This document shows, piece by piece, positions 10,638 through 18,684 of a stretch of 64,000 nt of DNA. The translations under genes were made by a program, and so were the position numbers. Origin of the DNA: Muriicola jejuensis (GTDB taxonomy: Bacteria; Bacteroidota; Bacteroidia; Flavobacteriales; Flavobacteriaceae); assembly GCF_010671595.1 (NCBI RefSeq), contig NZ_JAABOP010000001.1, forward strand, positions 496,001 to 560,000, given 5' to 3'. The notes beneath the pieces are model-generated. The model made no database searches and was not told the DNA's origin. It worked only from the letters and a program-made list of their open reading frames with translations. Every line of letters begins with the position of its first letter. The stretch's first letter is position 1.

Positions 10638-12640
10638 GACAATTCCAGAATTATTTTGGTCACCTGATTCAGCCGGGTTCCCTGGCTCACAGATTGTTTC
10701 TTGACTTTCCCGTTACCTCTGACCTCTACCTGAAGACCGAGGTTCTCCAGAATGGACACGGCATCCATCCCGCTCATCCCTTTCAGGTCAGGAATGGTTT
10801 GAAGGTCCTTTTGTACTTCTTCGAAATAGGATTCATAGGCATCTTCCAGTGCCTCGTTGAATGGGTCCAGGTCGGCCACCTCATCCACCATGGGATTGTT
10901 GGCGTAGATCTTTTGGGCGATGGATTTGAATACCGGGCCCGAAACATCAGCCCCGTAATACCCCACGCTCTTATCCGGTTCATGGATGATCACGATACAG
11001 GAATACTTGGGGTCATCTGCCGGGAAATAGCCCGCAAAAGTGGATATATACTTTAGCTTATCAGGATCCTTCCCCACGTAATTCTTCTGGGCTGTCCCCG
11101 TTTTTCCTGCCATGGAAAAATCACTGGTGTACAGCCTGTGTCCTGTCCCGTGTTCCTTTTCCACCACATTTTTGAGCAGTTGCTGTACTTTCCGGACGGT
11201 CTCCTCAGAACAGATCATGGGATTGATCACCTCTTTCTCGAATTTCTGGATGGTGCTGTTCCATTCCTTTACCTCCTTGATCAGCCTCGGCCTCAGCAAT
11301 TGCCCGTCGTTGGCAATAGCGTTGTAAAAGGCGAGGATCTGAAGAGGTGTCAGGGAGACCTCATATCCGTGAGACATCCAGGCCAGGGAGATACCGGACC
11401 ACCCTTTGTCTCCCGGGTTGCGAATCACCGGCCGGCCTTCCCCTTTTATGGGCAGGCCCAGTTCTTCATGTAACCCCATTTGCCTGAGTCGATTCACGAA
11501 AGCCTGTGGGTCATTTTTATATCCGTTGTGGATCATTTTGGCAAAGGCCGTATTCGAAGAGACCTCAAAGGCCTCTGACACCGTGATCTCCCCGTATCCG
11601 CCGTGCTTGGAATCCCTTACCACTCGGTCGTAGAGCCTCCACCTGCCCTTTTCGGTGTCGATTACCGTATTGGTATCTACCACCTGGTCTTCAAGGGCCG
11701 CCACGAGGGACATCAGTTTAAAGGTAGATCCCGGTTCGTGGGATTCTCCTACTGCGTAATTCAGGCGTTCGTAGTATTTACCCTCTTCGGTCCTGCCGAG
11801 GTTTGAGATAGCCTTGATCTCACCCGTATGGGTCTCCATCACGATCACGCAGCCGTGGTCTGCCTTGTATTTTTCGAGTTGCTTCAAAAGCCCGTGATGG
11901 GCTATATCCTGGATATTGATATCGATCGTAGAGATCACATCGTACCCGTCCTGGGGTTCTATAATGTTATCAAGACCAATAGGCTTCCATTGTCCCTTAG
12001 CGATCTTTTGTTTAAGCCGTTTGCCTTCCTTTCCCCTCAGGTATTCCCCGAAGGCACCTTCCAGACCTACCCGGGTGGCGTAGCCATTTTCGTCGAAACG
12101 CTCATACCCCACACTCCTTTCGGCTATCTTGCCAAGAGGGTGTTCGCGAACGGTCTTCTGGTCTACGATGAGTCCGCCCCGGTACGGCCCCAGGTTGAAA
12201 AGCGGGAACCCCTTTACACTCATATACTCGGAGTAGTCCAGGTTGCGGGCAATAAGAGCATACCGGTTCTTTTGGGCCTTTGCCTTGCGAAGGAGTTGTT
12301 CAAAATGGGAGGCGGGCTTGTTCAGGAGCCTCCCCAATTCTTTGGAAAGTGGACCGACCAGTTTCTTGAAATCTTCGTCCTTTACGGTAACCGCATCAAA
12401 CCGAATGGAGTATTTGGAGACCGAGGTAGCGAGCAAACTGCCGTCATCAGAGTACAAATTACCCCGGTTTGGAGGGATGGTAAACATCTTCTCGGTGCGT
12501 TCCAGAGCCAGTTCCTTGTATTTATCGCCCTGCACCATCTGTATGCTCACCAATTTAAAAAGGACCAGACCTGCAAAAAGGAACATGGTCCCCGAGACGA
12601 GGTATAACCTGGTAAGGATATGTTTCGGGTTAAAGGCCAT
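10634..12640 (-). CDS. ftsI: Septal transpeptidase FtsI (PBP3) with PASTA domain
   Basis: Class B penicillin-binding protein that crosslinks septal peptidoglycan with FtsW. 668 residues. One N-terminal membrane anchor (TMFLFAGLVLFKLVSIQM) is followed by the pedestal domain. The transpeptidase motifs are SxxK in HEPGSTFKLMS, SxN in EVSSNTAFAK, and KTG in MAGKTGTAQK. The last 60 residues (TIPDLKGMSGMDAVSILENL onward) form one PASTA domain. The start shares one base with the upstream stop (TAATG), so translation is coupled to ftsL. Confidence 0.96.
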   Translation of the reverse strand: MAFNPKHILTRLYLVSGTMFLFAGLVLFKLVSIQMVQGDKYKELALERTEKMFTIPPNRGNLYSDDGSLLATSVSKYSIRFDAVTVKDEDFKKLVGPLSKELGRLLNKPASHFEQLLRKAKAQKNRYALIARNLDYSEYMSVKGFPLFNLGPYRGGLIVDQKTVREHPLGKIAERSVGYERFDENGYATRVGLEGAFGEYLRGKEGKRLKQKIAKGQWKPIGLDNIIEPQDGYDVISTIDINIQDIAHHGLLKQLEKYKADHGCVIVMETHTGEIKAISNLGRTEEGKYYERLNYAVGESHEPGSTFKLMSLVAALEDQVVDTNTVIDTEKGRWRLYDRVVRDSKHGGYGEITVSEAFEVSSNTAFAKMIHNGYKNDPQAFVNRLRQMGLHEELGLPIKGEGRPVIRNPGDKGWSGISLAWMSHGYEVSLTPLQILAFYNAIANDGQLLRPRLIKEVKEWNSTIQKFEKEVINPMICSEETVRKVQQLLKNVVEKEHGTGHRLYTSDFSMAGKTGTAQKNYVGKDPDKLKYISTFAGYFPADDPKYSCIVIIHEPDKSVGYYGADVSGPVFKSIAQKIYANNPMVDEVADLDPFNEALEDAYESYFEEVQKDLQTIPDLKGMSGMDAVSILENLGLQVEVRGNGKVKKQSVSQGTRLNQVTKIILELS

Positions 12641-12960
12641 TACGGAGTAGCGGATTTAACTTTGATCTTCTTTGGAGGCGATTCAGAGGGAAGCAGACCC
12701 TTTTCGGCTACTGCCAGTCTTACGGTCGACTCCAGTTTTTGCTTTTGGACATCGGATCGCATCTCGACAAACTCGCTGCGCAAAGCCTTGACCTCCTCAT
12801 TCAGGGCGGCAAGCTGGTGCACCTTTTTGTCTGCACTGTGGGAGCTGGAAATCATGATAGTGGCCAGGAAAGAGGCAAAAACAAGGAAGAGCCAGTTCTT
12901 TGGCGCGTCCCCGCTTACCAGAAACTTCCCTTTTAATATGGATACAATTCCCTCTTTCAT
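12640..12960 (-). CDS. ftsL: FtsL-like small divisome protein
   Basis: Bitopic protein of 106 residues expected to form a complex with FtsQ and a DivIC/FtsB partner. A positively charged N-terminus, one membrane helix (NWLFLVFASFLATIMISSS, about 22-40) and a coiled-coil-prone stretch (LAALNEEVKALRSEFVEMRS, about 50-69) give the FtsL topology. FtsL proteins diverge so strongly that the call rests on size, topology and position between rsmH and ftsI. The C-terminal tail is Lys/Pro rich. Confidence 0.8.
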   Translation of the reverse strand: MKEGIVSILKGKFLVSGDAPKNWLFLVFASFLATIMISSSHSADKKVHQLAALNEEVKALRSEFVEMRSDVQKQKLESTVRLAVAEKGLLPSESPPKKIKVKSATP

Positions 12961-12977
12961 CTTAATGGTCTATATGG

Positions 12978-13874
12978 TTATCTTCTCTCTGCTATTCTCA
13001 GTTTCGCACTCCTGGCTCTGTTGTTCTCTCTGATCTCCTCCTCTGTCGGTACGATCAGGCCTCCCACCTTATCAAAGGGCTTTAGCGGTTTGCCGTAAAA
13101 GTCCTTTTTCAGTTCTCCTTCAAAATTCCCGGTCAATATGAACCGCTTTACCAGGCGGTCCTCCAGGGAATGGTAACTGATCACGCTCAGCCTGCCACCT
13201 GTCACCAGCAGATCGGGGGTCTGGAGTAAAAACTCTTTGATCGCCTCCAACTCCTGGTTCACTTCGATCCGTATCGCCTGGTAGACCTGGGCGAGGATCT
13301 TGTGCTCCTTATGGGCCGGCAAAAATCCCCTCAACACCTCCTTTAATTCAGAAGAGGTCCTGATCGGCTTCTCTTTCCTGGCAGAAATGATGGCCCGGGT
13401 CATCGCCTGGGCGTTCCTGATCTCGCCGTACTCTTTCAACACCTGGCTCAGCTGATCTGCCGGATAGGTATTTACAATGTCAAAGGCCGAGAGCTCGTTG
13501 CGCCTGGTCATCCTCATATCGAGTCCCCCTTCAAAACGAGTGGAAAATCCCCTCTCTGCACTGTCGAACTGATGGGAAGAGACCCCGAAATCAGCCAGGA
13601 TGCCGTTCACTTTCCGAATGCCATAGAACTTTAAAAACTGACCGAGGTACCTGAAATTCTCATTGATCAGGGTAAATCGATCATCCTTTATCTCATTTTG
13701 CAGAGCGTCCTCGTCCTGGTCAAAGGCAATCAACCTGCCTTGTTCCCCCAGCCTTCTGAGGATCTCCCGCGAATGCCCTCCTCCTCCGAAGGTGATGTCT
13801 ACATAGACGCCATCCGCTTTTATATCAAGTCCATCCACCGCAGGATGAAGCAGAACGGGGTTATGATAGCTCAT
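12978..13874 (-). CDS. rsmH: 16S rRNA m4C1402 methyltransferase RsmH
   Basis: SAM-dependent methyltransferase that modifies C1402 (E. coli numbering) of 16S rRNA in the decoding centre. About 298 residues. The SAM-binding loop DITFGGGGHS is at 26-35, DFGVSSHQFDSAERGFS matches the family-specific segment, and SYHSLEDRLVKRF lies near the C-terminus. Two in-frame ATGs (13880 and 13874) are possible. Homologues usually begin MSYHNPVLL, which favours 13874. Either start overlaps the mraZ end by 14-20 bases. Confidence 0.96.
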   Translation of the reverse strand: MSYHNPVLLHPAVDGLDIKADGVYVDITFGGGGHSREILRRLGEQGRLIAFDQDEDALQNEIKDDRFTLINENFRYLGQFLKFYGIRKVNGILADFGVSSHQFDSAERGFSTRFEGGLDMRMTRRNELSAFDIVNTYPADQLSQVLKEYGEIRNAQAMTRAIISARKEKPIRTSSELKEVLRGFLPAHKEHKILAQVYQAIRIEVNQELEAIKEFLLQTPDLLVTGGRLSVISYHSLEDRLVKRFILTGNFEGELKKDFYGKPLKPFDKVGGLIVPTEEEIRENNRARSAKLRIAERR

Positions 13875-14325
13875 CGCCATCGTCACCCATGACCTCTTCG
13901 GCCAATTCTGCAAAGTTCTCTGCCGTCTCATCGAGTACCTTTTCATAGCTGTCCTTATCCCAGATCTCGATGATATTGATCGCTGAGCTCAGCACCACTT
14001 CCTTGTTGATCCCGGCCACGGCTATAAGATTTTTTGGAATGAGGAGGCGGCCGGTAGCATCGACCTCCACAGGCTTGACGCCAGCTGAAAACCTCCTTAT
14101 AAAGTCGTTGTTCTTCTTTTTGAATCGATTCTTTCGGTTCATTTTCTGCATCAGCAAATTCCATTCTTCCATAGGATAAAGTTCGAGGCAAGGCTGGAAT
14201 ACCGAACGCTTGATAACAAAACCATTGTTGATGATCGGGGCCATTTGATTCTTAAGGGTAACGGGTATCATTACCCTTCCCTTAGCATCGGCTTTGCAAT
14301 CATATGTCCCAATGAAACTGATCAT
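13861..14325 (-). CDS. mraZ: Transcriptional regulator MraZ
   Basis: DNA-binding protein of the AbrB-like swapped-hairpin fold and first gene of the dcw cluster. In other bacteria it binds repeats in its own promoter and represses the operon. 154 residues. The two tandem MraZ half-domains each carry the DxxGR signature: CDAKGRVMIPV near residue 10 and VDATGRLLIPKN near 90. The last ~30 residues are acidic (AEEVMGDDGDELS). Three matching 10-base repeats sit just upstream, which supports autoregulation. Confidence 0.96.
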   Translation of the reverse strand: MISFIGTYDCKADAKGRVMIPVTLKNQMAPIINNGFVIKRSVFQPCLELYPMEEWNLLMQKMNRKNRFKKKNNDFIRRFSAGVKPVEVDATGRLLIPKNLIAVAGINKEVVLSSAINIIEIWDKDSYEKVLDETAENFAELAEEVMGDDGDELS

Positions 14326-14356
14326 TCAAACTTGGTTGGTCTTCTGTATATAAACT

Positions 14357-14364
14357 CAAATATA
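14357..14364 (-). promoter_or_regulatory. Putative -7 box of the dcw promoter
   Basis: On the minus strand the sequence reads TATATTTG, an exact match to the Bacteroidota -7 consensus TAnnTTTG. It lies 31 bases ahead of the mraZ ATG, giving a predicted leader of about 25 bases. No well-spaced TTG -33 element is seen; the MraZ repeats occupy the expected upstream region. Confidence 0.65.
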
Positions 14365-14373
14365 TAGAAATTA

Positions 14374-14403
14374 TTACCACTATTTACCACAAATTACCAC
14401 TTT
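14374..14403 (-). promoter_or_regulatory. MraZ operator: three direct repeats at 10-base spacing
   Basis: Read on the minus strand there are three copies of GTGGTAA, starting every 10 bases (TTACCAC on the plus strand at 14374-14380, 14384-14390 and 14394-14400). The outermost copy is AAAGTGGTAA. Exact 10-base periodicity with a TGG/GTG core matches the MraZ boxes known in other phyla. The array lies directly upstream of the -7 box, so bound MraZ would cover the -33 region. Confidence 0.75.
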
Positions 14404-14531
14404 GTTTGTTTTTTTTCCAAATCTGAACCGGAAATTCCACTTAGTGCACGGACTATCTCCGCAAGGCGGAGATGTGCGAAAAAGCGCTTCTATCATATGG
14501 AGGTAAGAATTCTCATATCTCATTAAATGGC

Positions 14532-14543
14532 CCCATATATGGG
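14532..14543. repeat. Perfect 12-base palindrome CCCATATATGGG
   Basis: The palindrome lies 8 bases upstream of a TATATTTG box, in the spacer region of the predicted promoter of the alpha/beta hydrolase gene. The position suits an operator. No matching regulator is evident nearby. Confidence 0.4.
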
Positions 14544-14550
14544 AAATGCC

Positions 14551-14558
14551 TATATTTG
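14551..14558 (+). promoter_or_regulatory. Putative -7 box for the alpha/beta hydrolase gene
   Basis: TATATTTG matches TAnnTTTG exactly and lies 27 bases ahead of the ATG at 14585. No clear TTG at -33. It is divergent from the mraZ promoter, about 190 bases away. Confidence 0.5.
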
Positions 14559-14584
14559 CCCACTGACAACAGAAGCTGTTGAGC

Positions 14585-15349
14585 ATGGAGAATACGATTA
14601 AGAAGGACGGAAAATACCGCTATATAGAAGTAGGAGAAGGTACTCCTATGATCATCCTTCACGGTTTGATGGGGGGTCTGAGTAACTTCGAAGGGGTCAC
14701 CAATTACTTTCCCAGGAAAGGGTACCAGGTGCTGGTCCCTGAATTGCCTATATACAGCATGCCCATGCTAAAGACCAACGTCAAAAATTTTGCGAAGTTC
14801 CTGGAGCAGTTTATTGAATACAAAGGTCTTAAAGACGTGATCCTGCTCGGAAATTCCCTGGGAGGGCATATTGGACTGCTGCATACCAAACTCTATCCGG
14901 AAATGGTTAAGGCCCTTGTTATAACCGGCAGTTCCGGTCTTTACGAAAGTGCCATGGGGGATGGGTACCCCAAGCGGGGAGATTACGAATTCATCAAAAA
15001 GAAGGCACAGGACGTTTTTTACGACCCGGCGGTAGCCACCAAGGAGATCGTGGACGAGGTCTTTGCCACGGTGAATGACCGGATGAAACTGATCAAGACC
15101 CTGGCTATTGCCAAAAGCGCCATCAGGCACAATATGTCTAAGGACCTGCCTCACATGCAAACCCCTACCTGTATAATCTGGGGCGAAAATGATTCGGTAA
15201 CACCCCCGAACGTAGCCAGGGAATTTCACGAGCTCCTTCCCGATTCAGACCTCTTCTGGATTGAGAAGTGCGGACATGCCCCTATGATGGAGCATCCTGA
15301 TGAATTTAACGAGATCCTTGCCAAGTGGCTTGAGCAACGCAATTTCTAA
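14585..15349 (+). CDS. Alpha/beta-fold hydrolase
   Basis: Cytoplasmic serine hydrolase of unknown substrate, about 254 residues with no signal peptide. The oxyanion-hole motif LHGLMGG lies near residue 25, the nucleophile elbow is GNSLGGH, and the catalytic His is in EKCGHAPMMEHPDEF near the C-terminus, preceded by an Asp in WGENDSVTP. The family includes epoxide hydrolases, esterases and C-C hydrolases, and sequence alone does not choose among them. A TTG two codons upstream is possible, but the ATG is preferred. It lies 12 bases before engB and may be co-transcribed with it. Confidence 0.9.
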   Translation: MENTIKKDGKYRYIEVGEGTPMIILHGLMGGLSNFEGVTNYFPRKGYQVLVPELPIYSMPMLKTNVKNFAKFLEQFIEYKGLKDVILLGNSLGGHIGLLHTKLYPEMVKALVITGSSGLYESAMGDGYPKRGDYEFIKKKAQDVFYDPAVATKEIVDEVFATVNDRMKLIKTLAIAKSAIRHNMSKDLPHMQTPTCIIWGENDSVTPPNVAREFHELLPDSDLFWIEKCGHAPMMEHPDEFNEILAKWLEQRNF

Positions 15350-15361
15350 GTCCGGGAGATC

Positions 15362-15994
15362 ATGAAAATAAAGTCGGCCGACTTTGTCATGAGTAATTCC
15401 AGTGTGGCCAGCTGCCCCTCGGACCCCATCCCTGAATACGCCTTTATAGGTCGGTCTAACGTCGGCAAAAGTTCCCTCATCAATATGCTGACGGAGAGAA
15501 AATCCCTCGCTAAAACCTCCGGCAGGCCGGGAAAGACCCAGTTGATCAACCATTTCAGGATCAACGATAACTGGTTTTTGGTGGACCTCCCTGGATATGG
15601 GTATGCCCGGGTCTCCAAAAAGGATAAAAAGACCTTCCAGAAGTATATCACCGAGTATTTTCTTAAGAGGAAACAGCTCATCAGCGCCTTTGTACTGGTG
15701 GATATCCGCCACGATCCTCAGCCCATAGACCTCAATTTCATGGAATGGCTGGGAGAAAACAGCATCCCCTTTGCCATCGTTTTCACCAAATCAGATAAAC
15801 TCAAGCCCAACGCCATAGAACGCCAGGTAAAGGCCTACCTCAAGACGATGACCGAGGGAGTTTGGGAGGAGGCCCCCCTTCATTTTGTCACCTCTTCTTT
15901 AAAATCTGCGGGCAGGGACGAGATCCTGGATTATATAGGGCAGATCAATTCTGATTACCATGCTCAACAGGGCCAGGGATCATTCAGGCCTTAA
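15362..15994 (+). CDS. engB: Ribosome biogenesis GTP-binding protein EngB/YsxC
   Basis: Small essential GTPase involved in late assembly of the 50S subunit. 210 residues. All G motifs are present: G1 GRSNVGKSS at 30-38, G2 region TSGRPGKTQ, G3 DLPGYGYA, G4 TKSDKL, and a Ser-rich G5 (FVTSSLKSAGRDEI). The N-terminus MKIKSADFVMSNSS fits flavobacterial homologues. It is convergent with the small unknown gene downstream, with only 13 bases between stops. Confidence 0.96.
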   Translation: MKIKSADFVMSNSSVASCPSDPIPEYAFIGRSNVGKSSLINMLTERKSLAKTSGRPGKTQLINHFRINDNWFLVDLPGYGYARVSKKDKKTFQKYITEYFLKRKQLISAFVLVDIRHDPQPIDLNFMEWLGENSIPFAIVFTKSDKLKPNAIERQVKAYLKTMTEGVWEEAPLHFVTSSLKSAGRDEILDYIGQINSDYHAQQGQGSFRP

Positions 15995-16007
15995 AAAACC
16001 AGGCTCA

Positions 16008-16388
16008 CTAAAGTTGTAAACGGACTTCAATCTCCCGGACCAGGTCTTCCGTCCCTGCGAGGGCATTGAGTTCCCGGGTCCCCAGAAAAATGTTCATTTC
16101 GTAATCGGTAACTTCCAGGACGATGGGAAAGGTCAGGGCCGGCATGAATTTAGAAGCATAGGCTTTGCGGAATTCATCCTTGTGAAGGAATTCCATCGGA
16201 ACGACGGATTTCTTCCTGAATCTTTTCCATTCCGGTTTCTCCAATAATGTGCCATGGGTCAATTCACACAGCCTGCACTCATACGTATGCGGGCTCAGCA
16301 CTTTGTGGGCCGCGTCGATAAGACCGTTTCCCAGGCCCGAATCTGCATTGTATACAAACAGTAATTTTTGAATTGGATCTCTGCCCAC
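16008..16388 (-). CDS. Conserved small protein of unknown function
   Basis: About 126 residues, GTG start. I recognise a family pattern but no assigned function. It begins KLLFVYNADSGLGNGLIDAAHK, resembling a short alpha/beta unit, then carries CRLCELTHG (a single CxxC pair with a nearby His) and ends with a strand-rich region (FPIVLEVTDYEMNIFLGTREL). No signal peptide or membrane segment. The CxxC-x4-H could be redox-active or bind a metal, but one pair alone does not establish that. Automated labels of GTPase are not supported, since no P-loop is present. Confidence 0.7.
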   Translation of the reverse strand: MGRDPIQKLLFVYNADSGLGNGLIDAAHKVLSPHTYECRLCELTHGTLLEKPEWKRFRKKSVVPMEFLHKDEFRKAYASKFMPALTFPIVLEVTDYEMNIFLGTRELNALAGTEDLVREIEVRLQL

Positions 16389-16475
16389 AAGTACCGAATT
16401 TTGTTTCTCCGGAAAAATAGATTAATTCCCCGGGAAGAGTCGTCAGGAATTCCTTTTCCTTACGACTGAGAAGGG

Positions 16476-16483
16476 CAAAAATA
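16476..16483 (-). promoter_or_regulatory. Putative -7 box for the small unknown gene
   Basis: The minus strand reads TATTTTTG, an exact TAnnTTTG match. A TTG lies 23 bases further upstream, near the long end of usual spacing. The predicted leader is about 80 bases. The box abuts the pirin start, so this promoter would overlap the pirin 5' end. Confidence 0.4.
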
Positions 16484-16489
16484 ATACCT

Positions 16490-17203
16490 ATGAAAAAGAT
16501 CCTCCACAAGGCAGATAGCCGGGGCCATGCAAATCACGGGTGGCTTAACTCATATCACACCTTTAGCTTTGCAAATTATTACGATCCATCCAGAATGAAT
16601 TTTGGCGTTCTCAGGGTTCTCAATGATGACGAAGTATCCCCGGGGATGGGTTTCGGTACCCACCCCCACCAGAATATGGAGATCATTTCCATCCCGCTGG
16701 AAGGTGACCTGGAGCACAGGGACAGCATGGGCAACGTAGCAGTGATCCGTTCAGGCGATATACAGGCTATGAGTGCAGGGACCGGAGTGAGCCACAGCGA
16801 GAAGAACAGGAATTCGGACAGGGCGGTGAAATTCCTTCAGATCTGGGTACTGCCCAAGAAGGCGAATGTGACCCCGAGATACGATCAGATCACCCTTGAA
16901 CCGGAAGATCTCAGGGACCGGTTCCATCAGATCATTTCGCCTGTTCCCGAAGATGAAGGCATTTGGATACACCAGGACGCCTGGTTTCATTTAGGTGAAT
17001 TAACCTCCGGGGTTGTGATCCCCTACACCTTTAAAAAGAAGGGCAACGGACTGTATATTTTTGTGCTGGAGGGTTCCTGTGACGTGGCCGGAGAACGCGT
17101 TTACAGAAGGGATGGCCTGGGGGTGTGGGAGACGGATTCCTTAGAATTCAGTACCATGGAGCCTTCCAAGTTGTTGCTGATGGAAGTGCCTATGGCCAAT
17201 TAG
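16490..17203 (+). CDS. Pirin family protein (YhaK-like bicupin)
   Basis: Cupin-fold protein of 237 residues; some family members show quercetin 2,3-dioxygenase activity, others act in transcription or stress response. The N-terminal cupin carries the metal-site residues in FGTHPHQNMEIIS (His, His, Glu) and the second set in GTGVSHSEKN. The start MKKILHKADSRGHANHGWL is typical. Its stop codon overlaps the gldC stop by four bases on the opposite strand, so the two genes converge with no intergenic terminator. Confidence 0.92.
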   Translation: MKKILHKADSRGHANHGWLNSYHTFSFANYYDPSRMNFGVLRVLNDDEVSPGMGFGTHPHQNMEIISIPLEGDLEHRDSMGNVAVIRSGDIQAMSAGTGVSHSEKNRNSDRAVKFLQIWVLPKKANVTPRYDQITLEPEDLRDRFHQIISPVPEDEGIWIHQDAWFHLGELTSGVVIPYTFKKKGNGLYIFVLEGSCDVAGERVYRRDGLGVWETDSLEFSTMEPSKLLLMEVPMAN

Positions 17204-17535
17204 CCCTCCAGTTCGAGTTTCTCAGCGAAATAGGCGCAGAAATCCTTCATGGTAGCCGTCATCTTCTCGTCCTGGGTCGCTTTCATAAAAGTATCTGAGA
17301 GGGAAAGGAGGGTCTGGTGAAAAAAGACCTTCATCTCATCCAGGGGCATGTCCTTGGTCCAGAGGTCGATCTTGAGAGACTCTTTGTTCTTGCTGTCCCA
17401 AACAGACAGTAGCATGGCTTTGGCTTCCTCGTCGACGATCCCCCCATCCTGGGCAGACCAGCTCAACTTTTCGGGGATGCGGTTCTCATCGAGGGTGATC
17501 CTGAGCAGGATCTCTGAGGTCTCTTCCTTTTTCAT
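17200..17535 (-). CDS. gldC: Gliding motility protein GldC
   Basis: Small soluble protein of 111 residues; in Flavobacterium johnsoniae its loss reduces gliding. Recognised by ENRIPEKLSWSAQDGG, AKAMLLSVWDSKNKESLKID and DEMKVFFHQTLLSLSDTF, which match the family over its whole length. The ATG giving MKKEETSEILLRI matches family length; a 22-codon upstream extension is unlikely. It follows gldB after 92 bases and is probably co-transcribed with it. Confidence 0.94.
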   Translation of the reverse strand: MKKEETSEILLRITLDENRIPEKLSWSAQDGGIVDEEAKAMLLSVWDSKNKESLKIDLWTKDMPLDEMKVFFHQTLLSLSDTFMKATQDEKMTATMKDFCAYFAEKLELEG

Positions 17536-17627
17536 CTGTGTATTTTTAGATTTTTTACAGGTCAGATGTAATTCGCCAATAAACATCTCGGTGGGAATCA
17601 CGATCTGTTACGACTCATTACATAGCC

Positions 17628-18590
17628 TTATTTCTGGGGTTTGTAGTTGGATTCCTTGAATACGATCTCTGCCGGTGTGGTCCACAAGCGGTTTACAGGA
17701 GTATCCGTGCGCTCCATAAAGGCCCTTACGATCTGCCATCCTATGTAGCGGCCCAATCGTCCAGGGGATTCATTGTCGAGTTCCAGCCTGAACTTAGAAA
17801 ACGGGGCAGGGTCCAGGAAACGGGGCGCCAGTTTTGAGTCTGTGCTGTAGAGCAATTCCCTTTCGACAAAATAGCGCCATATCTGCTCTTCATTCGCCCG
17901 GGCCCAGGCCAGTTCTTCCTCCTCATACCCTATTTTTTGCCCGTCGGTCTGCCAGGACAGCAGCAGATCCTTCAGGTACAGCTCCTTTCCGTAATAGATC
18001 ATCTGGGCCAGGAAGCTCCGGTCATCAGGAAATGGCACCACTTTCTTAGCCAGGGCACTGGCTATATCGCTCTCCAGGTACTGGGAGTCCAGACCTTTCG
18101 CAATATAGCGATCGATCCCGGCGTAGAACCTGTGATCTTTCCCCAGATAATTATCCAGACCGATAAGCAGAAGGGAATCTGTCAGGATGATGCGGTTCTC
18201 GTAGTCCACATCCGTGGTCAGGGTAATCAGGTCAGGGATAGGGTATTGCGGAAAATAGTATGCGACGTGTTTAAATAACAGGGTGAGTTCCTCTTCTTCT
18301 TCCCCGAAATCGGCATAGGCGCTGTCCACGGCCTGCCTCAATTCAACCTGGATGGTATCCTGTAGTTTAGCAAGCCATATGCTATCCGAGTACTGAGGAG
18401 GGAAGAAATAGGGGTATCTCGCTTTGAGGTCCGGCAGACTATTAACATCGGTTTGGGCAAACTCCCTGTCAAACCTTTTTATTTCCAGTTGCACCGGCTG
18501 ATTCAGGATCTCCTCCGGAATTGCTTTTTCATCTGCACACCCTGATAAAATGAGAATAGAAAGGATTCCAAGAAAGAAGGACCTGATCAT
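17628..18590 (-). CDS. gldB: Gliding motility lipoprotein GldB
   Basis: Membrane lipoprotein required for gliding in Flavobacterium; exact role unknown. About 320 residues. A short signal peptide ends in the lipobox ILSGC, so processing would place lipidated Cys near residue 17. Conserved segments include IKRFDREFAQTDVNSL, YDLS-like helical stretches and GRYIGWQIVRAFMERTD. The ATG at 18590 is chosen because it places the lipobox correctly; an upstream reading adds 24 unsupported residues. It is divergent from nadE. Confidence 0.94.
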   Translation of the reverse strand: MIRSFFLGILSILILSGCADEKAIPEEILNQPVQLEIKRFDREFAQTDVNSLPDLKARYPYFFPPQYSDSIWLAKLQDTIQVELRQAVDSAYADFGEEEEELTLLFKHVAYYFPQYPIPDLITLTTDVDYENRIILTDSLLLIGLDNYLGKDHRFYAGIDRYIAKGLDSQYLESDIASALAKKVVPFPDDRSFLAQMIYYGKELYLKDLLLSWQTDGQKIGYEEEELAWARANEEQIWRYFVERELLYSTDSKLAPRFLDPAPFSKFRLELDNESPGRLGRYIGWQIVRAFMERTDTPVNRLWTTPAEIVFKESNYKPQK

Positions 18591-18648
18591 AAAAAGTAAT
18601 GGGTTTAGCGCTTTAATATTACGTCTGCAGGGGTTATTTTTACGAGCC

Positions 18649-18656
18649 CAAAGGTA
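18649..18656 (-). promoter_or_regulatory. Putative -7 box of the gldBC promoter
   Basis: The minus strand reads TACCTTTG, an exact TAnnTTTG match, 58 bases ahead of the gldB ATG. No TTG at the ideal -33 spacing. It lies 29 bases from the nadE start in the divergent intergenic region. Confidence 0.5.
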
Positions 18657-18684
18657 CAGCATTTCAATTAAATTCTAGAAGATC

